A stretch of DNA of 44,538 bases from Hyphomicrobiales bacterium (GTDB taxonomy: Bacteria; Pseudomonadota; Alphaproteobacteria; Rhizobiales; Xanthobacteraceae), in contig JAGXAC010000006.1 of the NCBI GenBank assembly GCA_019075925.1, forward strand, positions 1-44,538, given 5' to 3'. The notes below the pieces were generated by a model. The model searched no databases and was not told the DNA's origin. It was given only the letters and a program-made list of their open reading frames with translations. Position 1 is the stretch's first letter. Every line of letters starts with the position of its first letter. A program made the position numbers and the translations under genes. Shown here piece after piece: positions 18,842 through 28,234 of the stretch.

Positions 18842-20394
18842 TAAGCGTTCTCCGTGCGGATCAACGCAAACGGGGTCCGGGCGAGGATGTAAAGGTCGAG
18901 CAGGATCGACCAATTCTCGATGTAGTAAAGGTCGTGCTCGACGCGGCGCTGGATCTTTTCCTGGCTGTTGGTTTCACCGCGCCAACCGTGAATCTGCGCC
19001 CAACCGGTCAAGCCGGGCTTCACCCGATGGCGGGCGAAATAGCCATCGACTGCCTCGTCATAGAGCCGGTTTTCGGCCTTGGCCTGCAACGCATGCGGGC
19101 GCGGCCCGACCAAAGACAGGTTGCCGGCAAACACAACGTTGAAAAGCTGGGGCAATTCGTCGAGGCTGGTCTTGCGGATGAAGCGGCCTACCCGGGTTAC
19201 CCGGCTATCGCCCTTACTCACCAGCTTGGCCGCAGCCGCGTCGGTCTGATCGACATACATCGAGCGAAACTTCCAGATTTCGATCAGCTCGTTGTTGAAG
19301 CCGTAGCGCTTCTGTTTGAAGAAGACCGGGCCGCGGCTATCGAGTTTGATGGCGATCGCGACGACGGCCATGATCGGCAGCGCGCAGATCAGTGCGATGG
19401 TGCCGACGATTTTGTCGAACAGCCACTTCGTCACCACATCCCAGTCGGCGATCGGCTTGTCGAAAATATCGAGCACGGCGACATTGCCGACATAGGAGTA
19501 GGAGCGGGGACGATAGCGCAGCTTGTTGGTATGCGCCGAGAGCCGGATGTCGACCGGCAACACCCAGAGCTTCTTGAGCATTTGCAGGATGCGGCTTTCC
19601 GCGGAGACCGGCAGCGAAAAGATCACGAGATCGACACGGGTGCTGCGGGCGAATTCCACCAGGTCGTCGACGGTGCCGAGCTTGGGAATGCCGGCGCAAG
19701 TCGCGCTGGCGCGGCTGTCGCCACGATCGTCGAACACGCCGATGACCCGCACGTCGGAGTCGCGCTGCGAGGCGAGCGATTGGATCAGCGTTTCTCCGTT
19801 GGCATCGGCGCCGACTACGACGGTACGGCGTTCGAGCCGCCCTTCACGGGTCCAGCGGCGCACCAACAGGAACAACGCGCGCCGGAAAGCGATCAGCGCG
19901 AACAGGCCGAGCGCGTAGAACATGCCAAGCCAAACGCGCGAGAAATGATCGCCGGATTTGGCGAAGAACGACACACTGATGGCGATGAGAAATACTACCG
20001 ACCACGCCGAGGCGAGCCGCATATATTGTTTTTCATGGCCGCGGAACGCCTGCACCTGATAGATGTCGGCGACCTGGAAGGCCAACATGGCCAACATCGC
20101 GATACCGCCAATGGCCGCGAAATAATGCCAGGCGAAACCGTGTGCCGGCACGACGTAGGAAACGTAAACCGCAAACCCGAGCAGAACGACGATAGCGGCT
20201 TCGATAAGCCGCACGGCGCCGGCGAGGACGATCGGCGACAACGCCGGCTCGTAATGCTGCTCGGCAAGTGACGCTGCAGCGGGCGACAGGGGCGGCGCGT
20301 CAACGACAGGGGGCGCCGATTGTGGCACCGTCGAAACGGCGGACAGCACGGCAGACGCGGTGTCGAAAAGCGAACCAGGTTCGGGCTTGGACAT
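18838..20394 (-). CDS. Undecaprenyl-phosphate sugar phosphotransferase (EPS priming)
   Basis: Polyprenyl glycosylphosphotransferase of the WbaP/WcaJ/ExoY class, which begins exopolysaccharide repeat synthesis by moving a sugar-1-phosphate (often glucose) to undecaprenyl phosphate. The 518-residue protein has several N-terminal transmembrane helices and a Rossmann-like CoA_binding_3 domain ([17 protein letters not shown]...IGVFDD). A further membrane segment is followed by the catalytic domain with [49 protein letters not shown] and [21 protein letters not shown] at 20403 is an alternative start. The downstream ligase gene overlaps by 4 bases. Confidence 0.92.
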   Translation of the reverse strand: MSKPEPGSLFDTASAVLSAVSTVPQSAPPVVDAPPLSPAAASLAEQHYEPALSPIVLAGAVRLIEAAIVVLLGFAVYVSYVVPAHGFAWHYFAAIGGIAMLAMLAFQVADIYQVQAFRGHEKQYMRLASAWSVVFLIAISVSFFAKSGDHFSRVWLGMFYALGLFALIAFRRALFLLVRRWTREGRLERRTVVVGADANGETLIQSLASQRDSDVRVIGVFDDRGDSRASATCAGIPKLGTVDDLVEFARSTRVDLVIFSLPVSAESRILQMLKKLWVLPVDIRLSAHTNKLRYRPRSYSYVGNVAVLDIFDKPIADWDVVTKWLFDKIVGTIALICALPIMAVVAIAIKLDSRGPVFFKQKRYGFNNELIEIWKFRSMYVDQTDAAAAKLVSKGDSRVTRVGRFIRKTSLDELPQLFNVVFAGNLSLVGPRPHALQAKAENRLYDEAVDGYFARHRVKPGLTGWAQIHGWRGETNSQEKIQRRVEHDLYYIENWSILLDLYILARTPFALIRTENAY

Positions 20395-20412
20395 CTTTGC
20401 CACGCATTAAAT

Positions 20413-20435
20413 CGTTCGCGCGCGGGCGCGAAACG
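20413..20435. other. GC-rich hairpin upstream of priming transferase
   Basis: TTCGCGC (20415-20421) pairs with GCGCGAA (20426-20432) around the tetraloop GCGG, and the stem extends by CG/CG past one bulged A. It sits about 20 bases before the start of the sugar-phosphate transferase gene and after the GT4 gene. It could attenuate or separate transcription within the minus-strand unit. There is no T-run. Confidence 0.35.
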
Positions 20436-20483
20436 CGCCGCGACAGTGTGAGCACCGAAATAGTTAACAAAATCCGAAAACGG

Positions 20484-21713
20484 TCAGCAGAATTGGGAAA
20501 GTTTGCGCAACGCCAGCGCTTCCCGATAGGCGGCAAGCCCGCCATCGACCATGGCATCCAGCGAGAACTCGGCATGTACCCGCTCGCGCACGCGCTCGGC
20601 CGCGTGTTTGATCGTGTCAGGCTCGTCGATCGCCGACGCAATCGCGGTCGCAAGCGCGGCTGGATTGTTGGCGGTGACAAGACCGGTTGACAGCGATCCA
20701 AAGATTTCCGGGATGCCGCCGACCTGGCTGGCGAGGATGGGCAAGCCGCCCGCGGCGGCCTCTAGAAGCACGTAGGGCAACGATTCGGTATGCGAGGGCA
20801 TCACCAGCATCCGACCCATCGCAAACGCCTCGCGGGCCGGCCGATAGCCGACAAACCGAACCCGATCGTCGACGCCCAGCCATTTGGCGAGTGATTTGAG
20901 TTCGTGATCGAGTGGGCCTTCGCCGGCAATGGTCAAGCTCACAAGCCGACCCGACTCTTTCAACAGGGCCAGCGCTTCGATCAGCACGTCAAAGGCTTTG
21001 ACCGGCCGCAATTCGCCGAGGCAAACCAGATCGGTCGCGTCGGCAGCCGGCGCGATCGGCGTGAACTCGTCTTCGCTGACGCCGTTATGGACCACCCGCA
21101 CCATGGCTGGCGGGCGACCGATTGCAGTGCGGAACAGGCCGGCCACATAGACACTCTCGAACAGGAATAGGTCGGTGCGCCATTTCAACACCCATTCGAG
21201 CGAACGGTAGAACCCGCCGGTCAGCGTGCCCGGCCGATAGAACAGCGAGCCGCCGTGCGGGGTAATCACGCGGATGGCGGTCGGCGCAGTCCGGGCGAGC
21301 CGTACCAGCGCTGCGCCCTTGGCGCCATGACCGTGCAGCACGTCGGGCTGCATTTGCGCGATCCGCCGCGTGATCGCCCGCAAGGCAGTCACGTCGGAGG
21401 GACCCAGTTCACGCGCGATTGGCACACGCTCAAGCCCAAGCGTCAGTTCCGAAGAAAGCTCTGCCAGCGCCGCATCCGCACGCGCCCCTCCGGTGGTTGA
21501 ATCAACCACCAAGCCGACATGATGGCCACGTGCTGCCTGTCCACGGGCGACGTCGAGCACGTGGCGGAATAGGCCGCCGAGCGGCGCGCGCAACACGTGC
21601 ATGATCTTGAGCACCGGCCTCGACACGGCAAGCGGCGGTGCCGCATTAATCGCGACGGCGGCGGTCCGCAAATCTGCCACGCGGAAGACCCCATGTCGGC
21701 CGGGCGAATCCAT
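20484..21713 (-). CDS. GT4 family glycosyltransferase
   Basis: A 409-residue GT-B glycosyltransferase of family GT4, using a nucleotide sugar to extend the lipid-linked EPS unit on the cytoplasmic side. The N-terminal domain starts LKIMHVLRAPLGGLFRHVLDVARGQAARGH with HGHGAKGA further on. The C-terminal domain shows CLGELRPVKAFDVLIEAL and the donor-binding E-x7-E block SHTESLPYVLLEAAAGGLPILAS. The first about 35 residues are an unconserved leader. ATG at 21713 is the only early ATG. It is the first gene of the minus-strand set GT4, priming transferase, ligase, and is divergent from the co-polymerase gene. Confidence 0.9.
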   Translation of the reverse strand: MDSPGRHGVFRVADLRTAAVAINAAPPLAVSRPVLKIMHVLRAPLGGLFRHVLDVARGQAARGHHVGLVVDSTTGGARADAALAELSSELTLGLERVPIARELGPSDVTALRAITRRIAQMQPDVLHGHGAKGAALVRLARTAPTAIRVITPHGGSLFYRPGTLTGGFYRSLEWVLKWRTDLFLFESVYVAGLFRTAIGRPPAMVRVVHNGVSEDEFTPIAPAADATDLVCLGELRPVKAFDVLIEALALLKESGRLVSLTIAGEGPLDHELKSLAKWLGVDDRVRFVGYRPAREAFAMGRMLVMPSHTESLPYVLLEAAAGGLPILASQVGGIPEIFGSLSTGLVTANNPAALATAIASAIDEPDTIKHAAERVRERVHAEFSLDAMVDGGLAAYREALALRKLSQFC

Positions 21714-21938
21714 AAAATCCGCAGCGGCTCTTTAATGGCGATAGAGCAATGCCGGGGTTAAAAAAGGCTTCACTCCCCGGTCCTTCGCGCGCCCGCTGCT
21801 GAAAGCGCGGTAACCCGCAGGGACGGGACGCGCTTAACCGGATAGCAACCTTAATCCATTGTTATCGGCAACCTGCATTGCGTGCGCACGGTTGTAATCG
21901 TCGTCGGATTTGAGCTCGTCAAAGTGTGGGAGCCGTGA

Positions 21939-24170
21939 ATGAATTTTGCGCCGCCACCGCAGCGGTCATACCTGCGGGAAGCCTTCAGCGACGCGGATTT
22001 GGACTTAGGTGCGCTCGGCGCCGCGCTATGGCGCGAGCGCCTCAAGATTTTGCGACCGACGCTGCTCGTAGCATTGATCACTTTTTTGGTCGTATTCATG
22101 ATACCGGCCAAATATCAGGCGGAATCCCGCTTGCTGCTGCTGTCCCATGACAACATCTATCTGCGCTCCGACCTCGATAAGGACGTGCTCGATCGTAATG
22201 TCGTCGACCCCGAAGCTGTGGTCAGCCAGGCACAGATCGTGCTGTCGCGCGACCTTGCCAAGGAAGTCATCGCCAAACTCCAACTCAACGAACTGCCCGA
22301 ATTCGATCCGGCTCTCTCCGGTGTCTCGCTGGTCAAGTCGATCCTCGGCTTTTTCGGTATCGTCAAGAATCCTCTCGCCATGACGCCCGAAGAGCGGGTG
22401 CTGGAAGCCTATTACGAACGGCTCACCGTTTTTCCGGTGGAGAAATCGCGCGTCATCGTCATCGATTTCCTTTCAGAAAATCCGGAGCTTGCCGCTCGCG
22501 TGGCCAACGCCATCGCCGCCGCTTATCTCGAACGGCAGCAAGCTGCGAAGCAGGAGCAGGCGAAAAGCGCAGGCGTCTGGCTCGGCAGCCAGATCGACGA
22601 ATTGCGTAAAAAGGTCGCCGAAGCCGACAACAAGGTGGAAGCCTTCCGCGCCAAATCGAACCTCCTGGTCGGGCCGAACAACACCACGCTGTCGACCCAA
22701 CAGCTTGGCGACCTGAATGCTCAGCTGGCCGCCGCCCGCGCGCAAAAAGCCGACGCGGAGGCTAAGGCAAAACTCATCCGCGGCATGCTCAAATCCGGCC
22801 AGCCGATCGATTCTTCCGACATCCTCAATTCCGAACTGATCCGGCGGCTTTCCGAGCAACGGGTGACATTGCGGGCACAGCTTGCCGAGCAATCGTCTTC
22901 GCTGCTCGATAACCACCCACGCATCAAAGAACTGAAAGCGCAGATTGCCGACCTCGACCAACAAATCAGGAATGAGGCGGAAACTATTGCTCGGTCGCTG
23001 GAAAATGACGCCAAGCTTGCTGACGCAAAGGTCGCCGCCCAGCTTGCCAATTTTGACGCCCTCAAGAGCCAGGCTGCCACCACCAACGAAGATGATGTGC
23101 AATTGCGCGCCCTTGAGCGCGATGCCAAATCGCAGCGCGATCTGCTTGAATCCTATTTGGCCAAGTACCGTGAGGCGAGCGCGCGCGACACCGTCGCATC
23201 GGCACCACCCGACGCGCGGATTATCTCGCGCGCGACCGTGTCGAACATTCCGGCTTATCCCAAGAAGCTGCCGACAGTGATGATCGCCTCGCTCGCCACC
23301 ATGGTTCTGTGCGCGGGCCTGGTGCTGACCCGCGAGCTTCTGGCGACACCGGCCGGCGCGATGCAGGTACCCACACGCGCGCCGCGATTTTTCGGCGGTG
23401 GTGATCCATTAGTGCCAGACGTCAAGGTGTCGGGGCCGGCAACAATGGCGGCAGCCCCCGACGTTCCGCCAGCCTCGGCGGAAAACAACGAAATCAACCC
23501 GGCCGCGCCGGATTCTCGTGCCAAGCGCTACACCGAGATCGTCAGGACACCGGCGCCAATCGGCGTACCGGTTTCCGCGATCGAGGAGTTCGCCCATAAC
23601 CTTCAGCAAGTAGGTTTCGCAGGAAGCCAGATGGTGTTCTTTAGCGCAGCGCCCGAAGTCGAAACCGCCGGCATCGCCATTAAATTTGCCCGTGCCATGG
23701 CTCGCGATGCGCGCACCGTGCTGGTGGGACTCGGCGCCGGCGACGCCGCCATTCGCGACATCTCGAGCGACCCCGGCGCCCCTAGTCTGACCGATCTCGC
23801 AACCGGTGCGGCATCTTTCGGCGCCATCATCACCAAAGACCGTACGTCTACGCTCAACCTGATCGCCTCCGGCGATGGGTCGCGCCACTCGCTCGTCGCC
23901 ACGCCCGGTATGGCGCAAAGCTTTGCCGCGCTATCGAAGGCCTATTCCCACGTCATCGTCGACGTCGGCGTGCTCGGCGGGCCCGACATGACCGCGATCG
24001 CACGTTTGGTGCCGCACGCGGCGCTGGTGGTGGAAACACTGTCGGGCCTTGCCACCCAGAAAGCGCGCGACTCGCTGATCGAAGCCGGCTTCGAAGACGT
24101 CACCATCCTCGTCTCCGGACGTGCCGAAGCGCACTCGTCGGGAATGCCGGCACATCAAGCAGCGGCGTAG
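21939..24170 (+). CDS. Wzz/GumC-type EPS co-polymerase with degenerate kinase domain
   Basis: A 743-residue polysaccharide co-polymerase. The order is: a cytoplasmic N-terminus, TM1 (about residues 41-56, LVALITFLVVFMIPAKY), a Wzz domain, a long periplasmic coiled-coil region (about residues 190-400, rich in Ala/Lys/Glu/Gln), and a GumC-like segment with the Pro-rich IPAYPKKLP just before TM2. The C-terminal cytoplasmic domain (from about residue 560) is laid out like a BY-kinase, but where the Walker A P-loop should be it reads SAAPEVETAG (569-578), with no GKS/T. A Walker-B-like VIVDVG remains, and there is no C-terminal Tyr cluster. A structural rather than catalytic role is inferred. GGGAG lies six bases before the ATG. 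Confidence 0.88.
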   Translation: MNFAPPPQRSYLREAFSDADLDLGALGAALWRERLKILRPTLLVALITFLVVFMIPAKYQAESRLLLLSHDNIYLRSDLDKDVLDRNVVDPEAVVSQAQIVLSRDLAKEVIAKLQLNELPEFDPALSGVSLVKSILGFFGIVKNPLAMTPEERVLEAYYERLTVFPVEKSRVIVIDFLSENPELAARVANAIAAAYLERQQAAKQEQAKSAGVWLGSQIDELRKKVAEADNKVEAFRAKSNLLVGPNNTTLSTQQLGDLNAQLAAARAQKADAEAKAKLIRGMLKSGQPIDSSDILNSELIRRLSEQRVTLRAQLAEQSSSLLDNHPRIKELKAQIADLDQQIRNEAETIARSLENDAKLADAKVAAQLANFDALKSQAATTNEDDVQLRALERDAKSQRDLLESYLAKYREASARDTVASAPPDARIISRATVSNIPAYPKKLPTVMIASLATMVLCAGLVLTRELLATPAGAMQVPTRAPRFFGGGDPLVPDVKVSGPATMAAAPDVPPASAENNEINPAAPDSRAKRYTEIVRTPAPIGVPVSAIEEFAHNLQQVGFAGSQMVFFSAAPEVETAGIAIKFARAMARDARTVLVGLGAGDAAIRDISSDPGAPSLTDLATGAASFGAIITKDRTSTLNLIASGDGSRHSLVATPGMAQSFAALSKAYSHVIVDVGVLGGPDMTAIARLVPHAALVVETLSGLATQKARDSLIEAGFEDVTILVSGRAEAHSSGMPAHQAAA

Positions 24171-24320
24171 CCGCATCCGTACCCATCCCAACGCATGAAT
24201 GGCGTCACATAGAGGCCGGACCCGCAAAGGATTATCAACTAAGGCGGCGGATAGTCGGAGTAGGGCGCCAGCGAAGAAAACCGCGCGCGCCGTGAGCAAT
24301 TAACATCGGCGGGATGTGAT

Positions 24321-25379
24321 TTGGGCGCGCTGAAACACACGATTATCCGCGGCGGCCTGGAATCGCTGTTCTTCACCGGCGCGCATTTTGCCTTGAAGCC
24401 TTTTGTCGGTGGTGTCGGCGCCATTCTGACCATGCATCACGTGCGGCCACCCCGGCCCGACCGCTTTCAGCCCAACCGGCTTCTTGAGATTACGCCGCGC
24501 TTTCTTCAGCGCGTGGTCAAACTTTTGCGCCGCTCGCGCGTCGACGTGGTATCGCTCGACGAGATGCATCGCCGCGTGACTGAAGGCGATTTTCGGCGCC
24601 GCTTCGTTTGCTTGACCTTCGACGACGGCTATCGCGATACGCTCACTCACGCGTATCCGATTCTCAAGGCGGCGCAGTTACCGTTTGCCGTCTACGTGCC
24701 GACCAGCTTTCCCGACCGGCTCGGCGAGTTGTGGTGGCTCGCCCTTGAAGCTGTGATCGCCAAGAACGACCGCATCGGCATGGTTATCGAGGGACGTAAC
24801 CACACCTTCGATTGCCGCTCGCTCGCCGACAAACGTGTCCTGTTCGAAGAGCTTTACTGGTGGCTGCGGAGCCGGCCGACCGAAGTCGAATTGCGCACCG
24901 CAATGCGCGATCTCGCCGCATGCTATTCGGTAGACATCGCCGCCTTCTGCCGGGATTTGTGCATGGATTGGCGCGAGATTGCCGAGCTTGCCGCCGATCC
25001 ATTGGTCACAATCGGCGCGCACACGGTCAATCACCCGATGCTGGCGAAATTGCCGGAAAAGCTCGTTCGCTCGGAAATGGATTTAAGCCGCTCGGTGATC
25101 GAAGCGGCGCTTGGCAAGCAACCGGCCCATCTTTCCTATCCGATCGGCGATCCCACGTCGGCGGGCCCGCGCGAATTCAACATCGCCGCCGAACTTGGTT
25201 TCAAGACGGCGGTGACGACACGGCCCGGCGTCGTGTTCCCCAAACATCGCGACCAGATGACGGCGCTGCCGCGGATCTCGCTCAACGGCGAATATCAGCA
25301 ATTGCGCTACGTTCGGGTGCTGCTCTCGGGTTCGGCTACAGCGGTATGGAACGGCTTTCGGCGCGCAAAGGCGGCGTAA
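24321..25379 (+). CDS. Polysaccharide deacetylase (NodB homology domain)
   Basis: A 352-residue carbohydrate esterase family 4 protein, likely to remove acetyl groups from an exopolysaccharide amino sugar or other glycan. Metal and catalytic motifs are present: CLTFDDGY with Asp101/Asp102, and AHTVNH with His234 and His238. The later motif LSYPIGDP is a variant of the family's RxPY-type site. There is no clear signal peptide; the N-terminus is mildly hydrophobic (GGLESLFFTGAHFALKPFVG). The start is a TTG at 24321, preceded by GGGATG; the next in-frame ATG (residue 38) would cut a conserved part. It follows the co-polymerase gene by 150 bases on the same strand, so belongs to the EPS locus. 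Confidence 0.85.
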   Translation: MGALKHTIIRGGLESLFFTGAHFALKPFVGGVGAILTMHHVRPPRPDRFQPNRLLEITPRFLQRVVKLLRRSRVDVVSLDEMHRRVTEGDFRRRFVCLTFDDGYRDTLTHAYPILKAAQLPFAVYVPTSFPDRLGELWWLALEAVIAKNDRIGMVIEGRNHTFDCRSLADKRVLFEELYWWLRSRPTEVELRTAMRDLAACYSVDIAAFCRDLCMDWREIAELAADPLVTIGAHTVNHPMLAKLPEKLVRSEMDLSRSVIEAALGKQPAHLSYPIGDPTSAGPREFNIAAELGFKTAVTTRPGVVFPKHRDQMTALPRISLNGEYQQLRYVRVLLSGSATAVWNGFRRAKAA

Positions 25380-25381
25380 GG

Positions 25382-25591
25382 CTACTTTTTGCCCGGCCGC
25401 GACATCCAACTGACAATCGGGAGTGCCGGCACCACCCAGCCGATGCCGGCGATCACATAATAGGCGAACGAGGCGACGGCGTGGTCGCGGATTGAAGGGA
25501 CCTGGGCCAGCGCCATGGCGGCGAGCGCCCAGACGATCACCAAGACGAACAGTGCGATCGCGCCGATGAATTTGCGTAAGCGAAGCGGCAT
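25382..25591 (-). CDS. DUF2842 small membrane protein
   Basis: A 69-residue protein with two transmembrane segments (FIGAIALFVLVIVWALAAMAL and SFAYYVIAGIGWVVPALPIV) and a basic C-terminus ending SRPGKK. It matches the general form of DUF2842, small alphaproteobacterial membrane proteins often encoded beside the heme A synthase gene ctaA, as here (divergent). Function is unknown; a link to cytochrome oxidase biogenesis is suggested only by position. The frame runs back to 25714, but the ATG at 25591 directly before PLRLRKF is the normal start. The stop is two bases from the deacetylase stop (convergent). Confidence 0.75.
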   Translation of the reverse strand: MPLRLRKFIGAIALFVLVIVWALAAMALAQVPSIRDHAVASFAYYVIAGIGWVVPALPIVSWMSRPGKK

Positions 25592-25673
25592 TTGGAACGC
25601 GGCATCCGGTCTGTTGCCAGAATAGGGCGCAGCCCTATATGGTCCGCCGGCCTGCGACAAGCGACCTGAGTAA

Positions 25674-26768
25674 ATGACCGACATTCGCGTACGATCCACA
25701 CACCCGCGCGCCATCCGGCTGTGGCTTTACGCCGTCGCCGCGTTGGTGCTGGCTATGGTGCTGGTCGGCGGCGCCACCCGGCTCACCGAAAGCGGACTCT
25801 CGATTACCGAGTGGAAGCCGGTCATGGGGGTTTTACCCCCACTCGATCAACAGTCGTGGCAGGCCGAATTCCAAAAATATCAGGCCATCCCGCAATACCG
25901 CGAACTTAACAACGGCATGAGCCTTGACGCTTTCAAATCGATTTATTGGTGGGAATGGTCGCACCGGATGCTGGGCCGGTTGATCGGCTTTGCGTTCCTG
26001 CTTCCGTTTCTGTTCTTTCTTTGGCGCGGATACGTACCGGTCTCGCTGCGGCCTCGACTGTGGTTCATTTTCGGCCTCGGCGCGCTGCAAGGCGCGGTCG
26101 GCTGGTGGATGGTCGCATCCGGACTAGCCGGTCGGGTCGAAGTCTCGCAATACCGGCTCGCAACGCACCTGCTTCTCGCGTGTCTGATCTTCGTGGCGAT
26201 GCTGTGGACCGCGCAGCGCTGTGAAATGACTGCGCGCGCCCCCGCGCGAGTACCCATACGTGTTCGTTTCGGCGCTGTCGCGTTGCTTGTCCTTGTGCTG
26301 GCGCAAATCTATCTCGGCGCGTTGGTCGCCGGTTTGCGCGCGGGCTACGTCTTCAACACTTGGCCGGCGATCGACGGCGCATTCGTGCCAGCCGGTGCGC
26401 GCTTGTTTTTCGACGCCCCGCTCTGGCGCAATTTTTTCGAGAATGCGCTCACCGTGCAGTTCGACCACCGCATGCTCGCTTATCTAATCTTTGTCTGTAC
26501 GTTATTGCACGCCTTCGACGTCGGTCGCAGCGTCAAGAGCGGCGCAGTCCGTCTCGGTGCATTCATGCTATTGGCCATGGTCACCCTGCAGGCTACGCTT
26601 GGCATCCTCACTCTCGTCTGGCTGGTGCCGCTACCGCTTGCGCTTGCGCATCAGGCGGTGGCGATGCTGGTGCTTACCGTCGTGTCGCTGCACGCCGCAA
26701 ATGTGATGGCAGGTCAACCGCAACGGCTTTCATCCTCCTCCCGGGTGGGAGAGGAAAAGCTGGTTTGA
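25674..26768 (+). CDS. ctaA: Heme A synthase (COX15/CtaA)
   Basis: CtaA oxidises the C8 methyl of heme O to the formyl group of heme A, required for aa3-type cytochrome oxidase. The 364-residue membrane protein has about eight helices in two pseudo-repeats. The heme-ligand and catalytic His motifs are [30 protein letters not shown] and [36 protein letters not shown] is the COX15-type first-loop signature. This form belongs to the type-2 enzymes of alphaproteobacteria and mitochondria. There is no cytochrome oxidase gene in the window. Confidence 0.95.
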   Translation: MTDIRVRSTHPRAIRLWLYAVAALVLAMVLVGGATRLTESGLSITEWKPVMGVLPPLDQQSWQAEFQKYQAIPQYRELNNGMSLDAFKSIYWWEWSHRMLGRLIGFAFLLPFLFFLWRGYVPVSLRPRLWFIFGLGALQGAVGWWMVASGLAGRVEVSQYRLATHLLLACLIFVAMLWTAQRCEMTARAPARVPIRVRFGAVALLVLVLAQIYLGALVAGLRAGYVFNTWPAIDGAFVPAGARLFFDAPLWRNFFENALTVQFDHRMLAYLIFVCTLLHAFDVGRSVKSGAVRLGAFMLLAMVTLQATLGILTLVWLVPLPLALAHQAVAMLVLTVVSLHAANVMAGQPQRLSSSSRVGEEKLV

Positions 26769-26773
26769 GAACC

Positions 26774-28054
26774 TTAATCCGCCAATCCTTGATCGAGATC
26801 GGCGATGATGTCTTCGACATCCTCGATACCGATCGATAGACGCACAACATCAACCCCGGCGCCGGCTTCCGTTTTCTGCGCATCGGTCAACTGGCGGTGC
26901 GTGGTCGAAGCGGGATGGATGATCAGGGAGCGGGTGTCGCCGATATTGGCGAGGTGGGAAAACAACTTCACGTTGGACACAAGCTTGACGCCAGCGTCGT
27001 AGCCGCCCTTGAGCCCAAAGGTGAACACCGCACCGGCGCCATTCGGGCAATATTTTTTGGCGAGAGCGTGAAAGCGGTCGGCCGGCAAGCCCGGATAACT
27101 CACCCAGGCGACTTTCGGGTGGGCGACAATCCACTGCGCCACGGCAAGGGTGTTGTCGCAGTGCTTGCGCATACGTAACGGCAAAGTCTCGATGCCGGTG
27201 AGAATGAGATAGGCATTGAACGGCGACAACGCCGCTCCGATGTCGCGCAACGCGAGCACGCGGCAGGCGATGGCGAAGGCGAAATTGCCGAACGTCTCGT
27301 GCAAGACGATGCCGTGATATTCCGGCCGCGGCTCGCACAGCATCGGGTAGCGCCGGTCCCGCGACCAATTGAAGGTGCCGGCATCAACGATGGCGCCGCC
27401 GATTGAATTGCCGTGGCCGCCAAGGAATTTGGTCAGCGAATGGACCACAATGTCGGCGCCTTGATCGATCGGCTTACACAGGTACGGCGTCGCAAGCGTG
27501 TTATCGACGATATAGGGCACGCCCGCCCGCTTGGCGATTTGCGCCACCGCCGCCATGTCAGTGATGACTCCGCCGGGGTTGGCAATCGACTCGGTGAAAA
27601 TTGCCTTGGTCTTCGGCGAGATCGCGCGCTCGAACGAGGAAATGTCGTCGGGATCGGCCCATACCACGTTCCAGCCGAAATTCTTGAACGCGTGGGTGAA
27701 CTGGTTGATCGATCCGCCGTACAGTTTCTTCGATGCGACAAATTCGTCGCCCGGCTGCAGCAGACAATGAAAGACCAGGATCTGCGCCGCATGACCGGAT
27801 GCCGTCGCCAAGCCTGCGGTCCCGCCTTCGAGTGCAGCGACGCGTTCCTCGAGGACCGCGGTGGTCGGGTTACCGATGCGAGTATAGATGTTGCCGAAAG
27901 TTTGCAGGCCAAACAGTGAAGCCGCGTGATCGACACTTTCAAACACGTAAGAGGTCGTCTGATAAATCGGTGTGGCGCGCGCGCCGGTAGTCGGATCCGG
28001 TTGCGCGCCCGCGTGTACGGCAAGGGTGGAGAAACCGGGAATGCGATCGGTCAT
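26774..28054 (-). CDS. metY: O-acetylhomoserine aminocarboxypropyltransferase MetY
   Basis: A PLP-dependent Cys/Met-metabolism enzyme that makes homocysteine from O-acetylhomoserine and sulfide. The 426-residue length is that of O-acetylhomoserine sulfhydrylases rather than the shorter cystathionine synthases. Landmarks: FSTLAVHAGAQPDPTTGARATPIYQTTSYVF, YTRIGNPTTAVLEERVAALEGG, the PLP Lys209 in HSLTKFLGGHG, and near the C-terminus SLIIHPASTTHRQL. The frame is open to 28156; ATG at 28054 has AAGGA seven bases before it. Three hairpins lie 42-134 bases upstream and may be a leader structure. Confidence 0.93.
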   Translation of the reverse strand: MTDRIPGFSTLAVHAGAQPDPTTGARATPIYQTTSYVFESVDHAASLFGLQTFGNIYTRIGNPTTAVLEERVAALEGGTAGLATASGHAAQILVFHCLLQPGDEFVASKKLYGGSINQFTHAFKNFGWNVVWADPDDISSFERAISPKTKAIFTESIANPGGVITDMAAVAQIAKRAGVPYIVDNTLATPYLCKPIDQGADIVVHSLTKFLGGHGNSIGGAIVDAGTFNWSRDRRYPMLCEPRPEYHGIVLHETFGNFAFAIACRVLALRDIGAALSPFNAYLILTGIETLPLRMRKHCDNTLAVAQWIVAHPKVAWVSYPGLPADRFHALAKKYCPNGAGAVFTFGLKGGYDAGVKLVSNVKLFSHLANIGDTRSLIIHPASTTHRQLTDAQKTEAGAGVDVVRLSIGIEDVEDIIADLDQGLAD

Positions 28055-28095
28055 GTGCCGTTCCTTTCCGGCCGAGGCGTGACAATCTCGTAGCG

Positions 28096-28188
28096 GGCAC
28101 GATGGATTGGATCGTGCCGCGCCGTCAAGCGGCGCGGGTTGCCGACTCGATAGCAAACCGCCGCGCCTTCCAGCGCGGCGGTCGGCAA
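28096..28188 (-). other. Three tandem hairpins in the metY 5' region
   Basis: Read toward metY: hairpin 1 (28188-28139) has an outer 7-bp stem TTGCCGA/TCGGCAA around a 9-bp stem CCGCCGCGC/GCGCGGCGG (plus-strand sense), with a one-sided 12-base bulge. Hairpin 2 (28137-28117) is an 8-bp CCGCGCCG/CGGCGCGG stem with loop TCAAG. Hairpin 3 (28118-28096) is an 8-bp GGCACGAT/ATCGTGCC stem with a 7-base loop. Hairpins 2 and 3 share two bases and so compete. No T-run follows. They lie between the stop of the Trp-repeat gene and the metY ribosome site. Known SAM-II consensus bases are not recognised. They could be a regulatory leader, a processing site or a REP-like element. Confidence 0.55.
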
Positions 28189-28234
28189 ATCTCGTTCTGG
28201 TCAGGAAAGAGCTGCCTGCGTCCAGGCGCGGAGA

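Noticed and set aside
18934-20271. 445-codon open frame on the plus strand opposite the priming sugar transferase
   Set aside because: It is an exact shadow of a gene with complete family motifs on the minus strand; the translation is Asp/Gln/His/Arg-rich with no recognisable domain.
28096-28188. SAM-II or SAH riboswitch assignment for the metY leader
   Set aside because: The structure is suggestive, but the conserved core bases of these classes are not recognisable, so only a generic hairpin cluster is reported.
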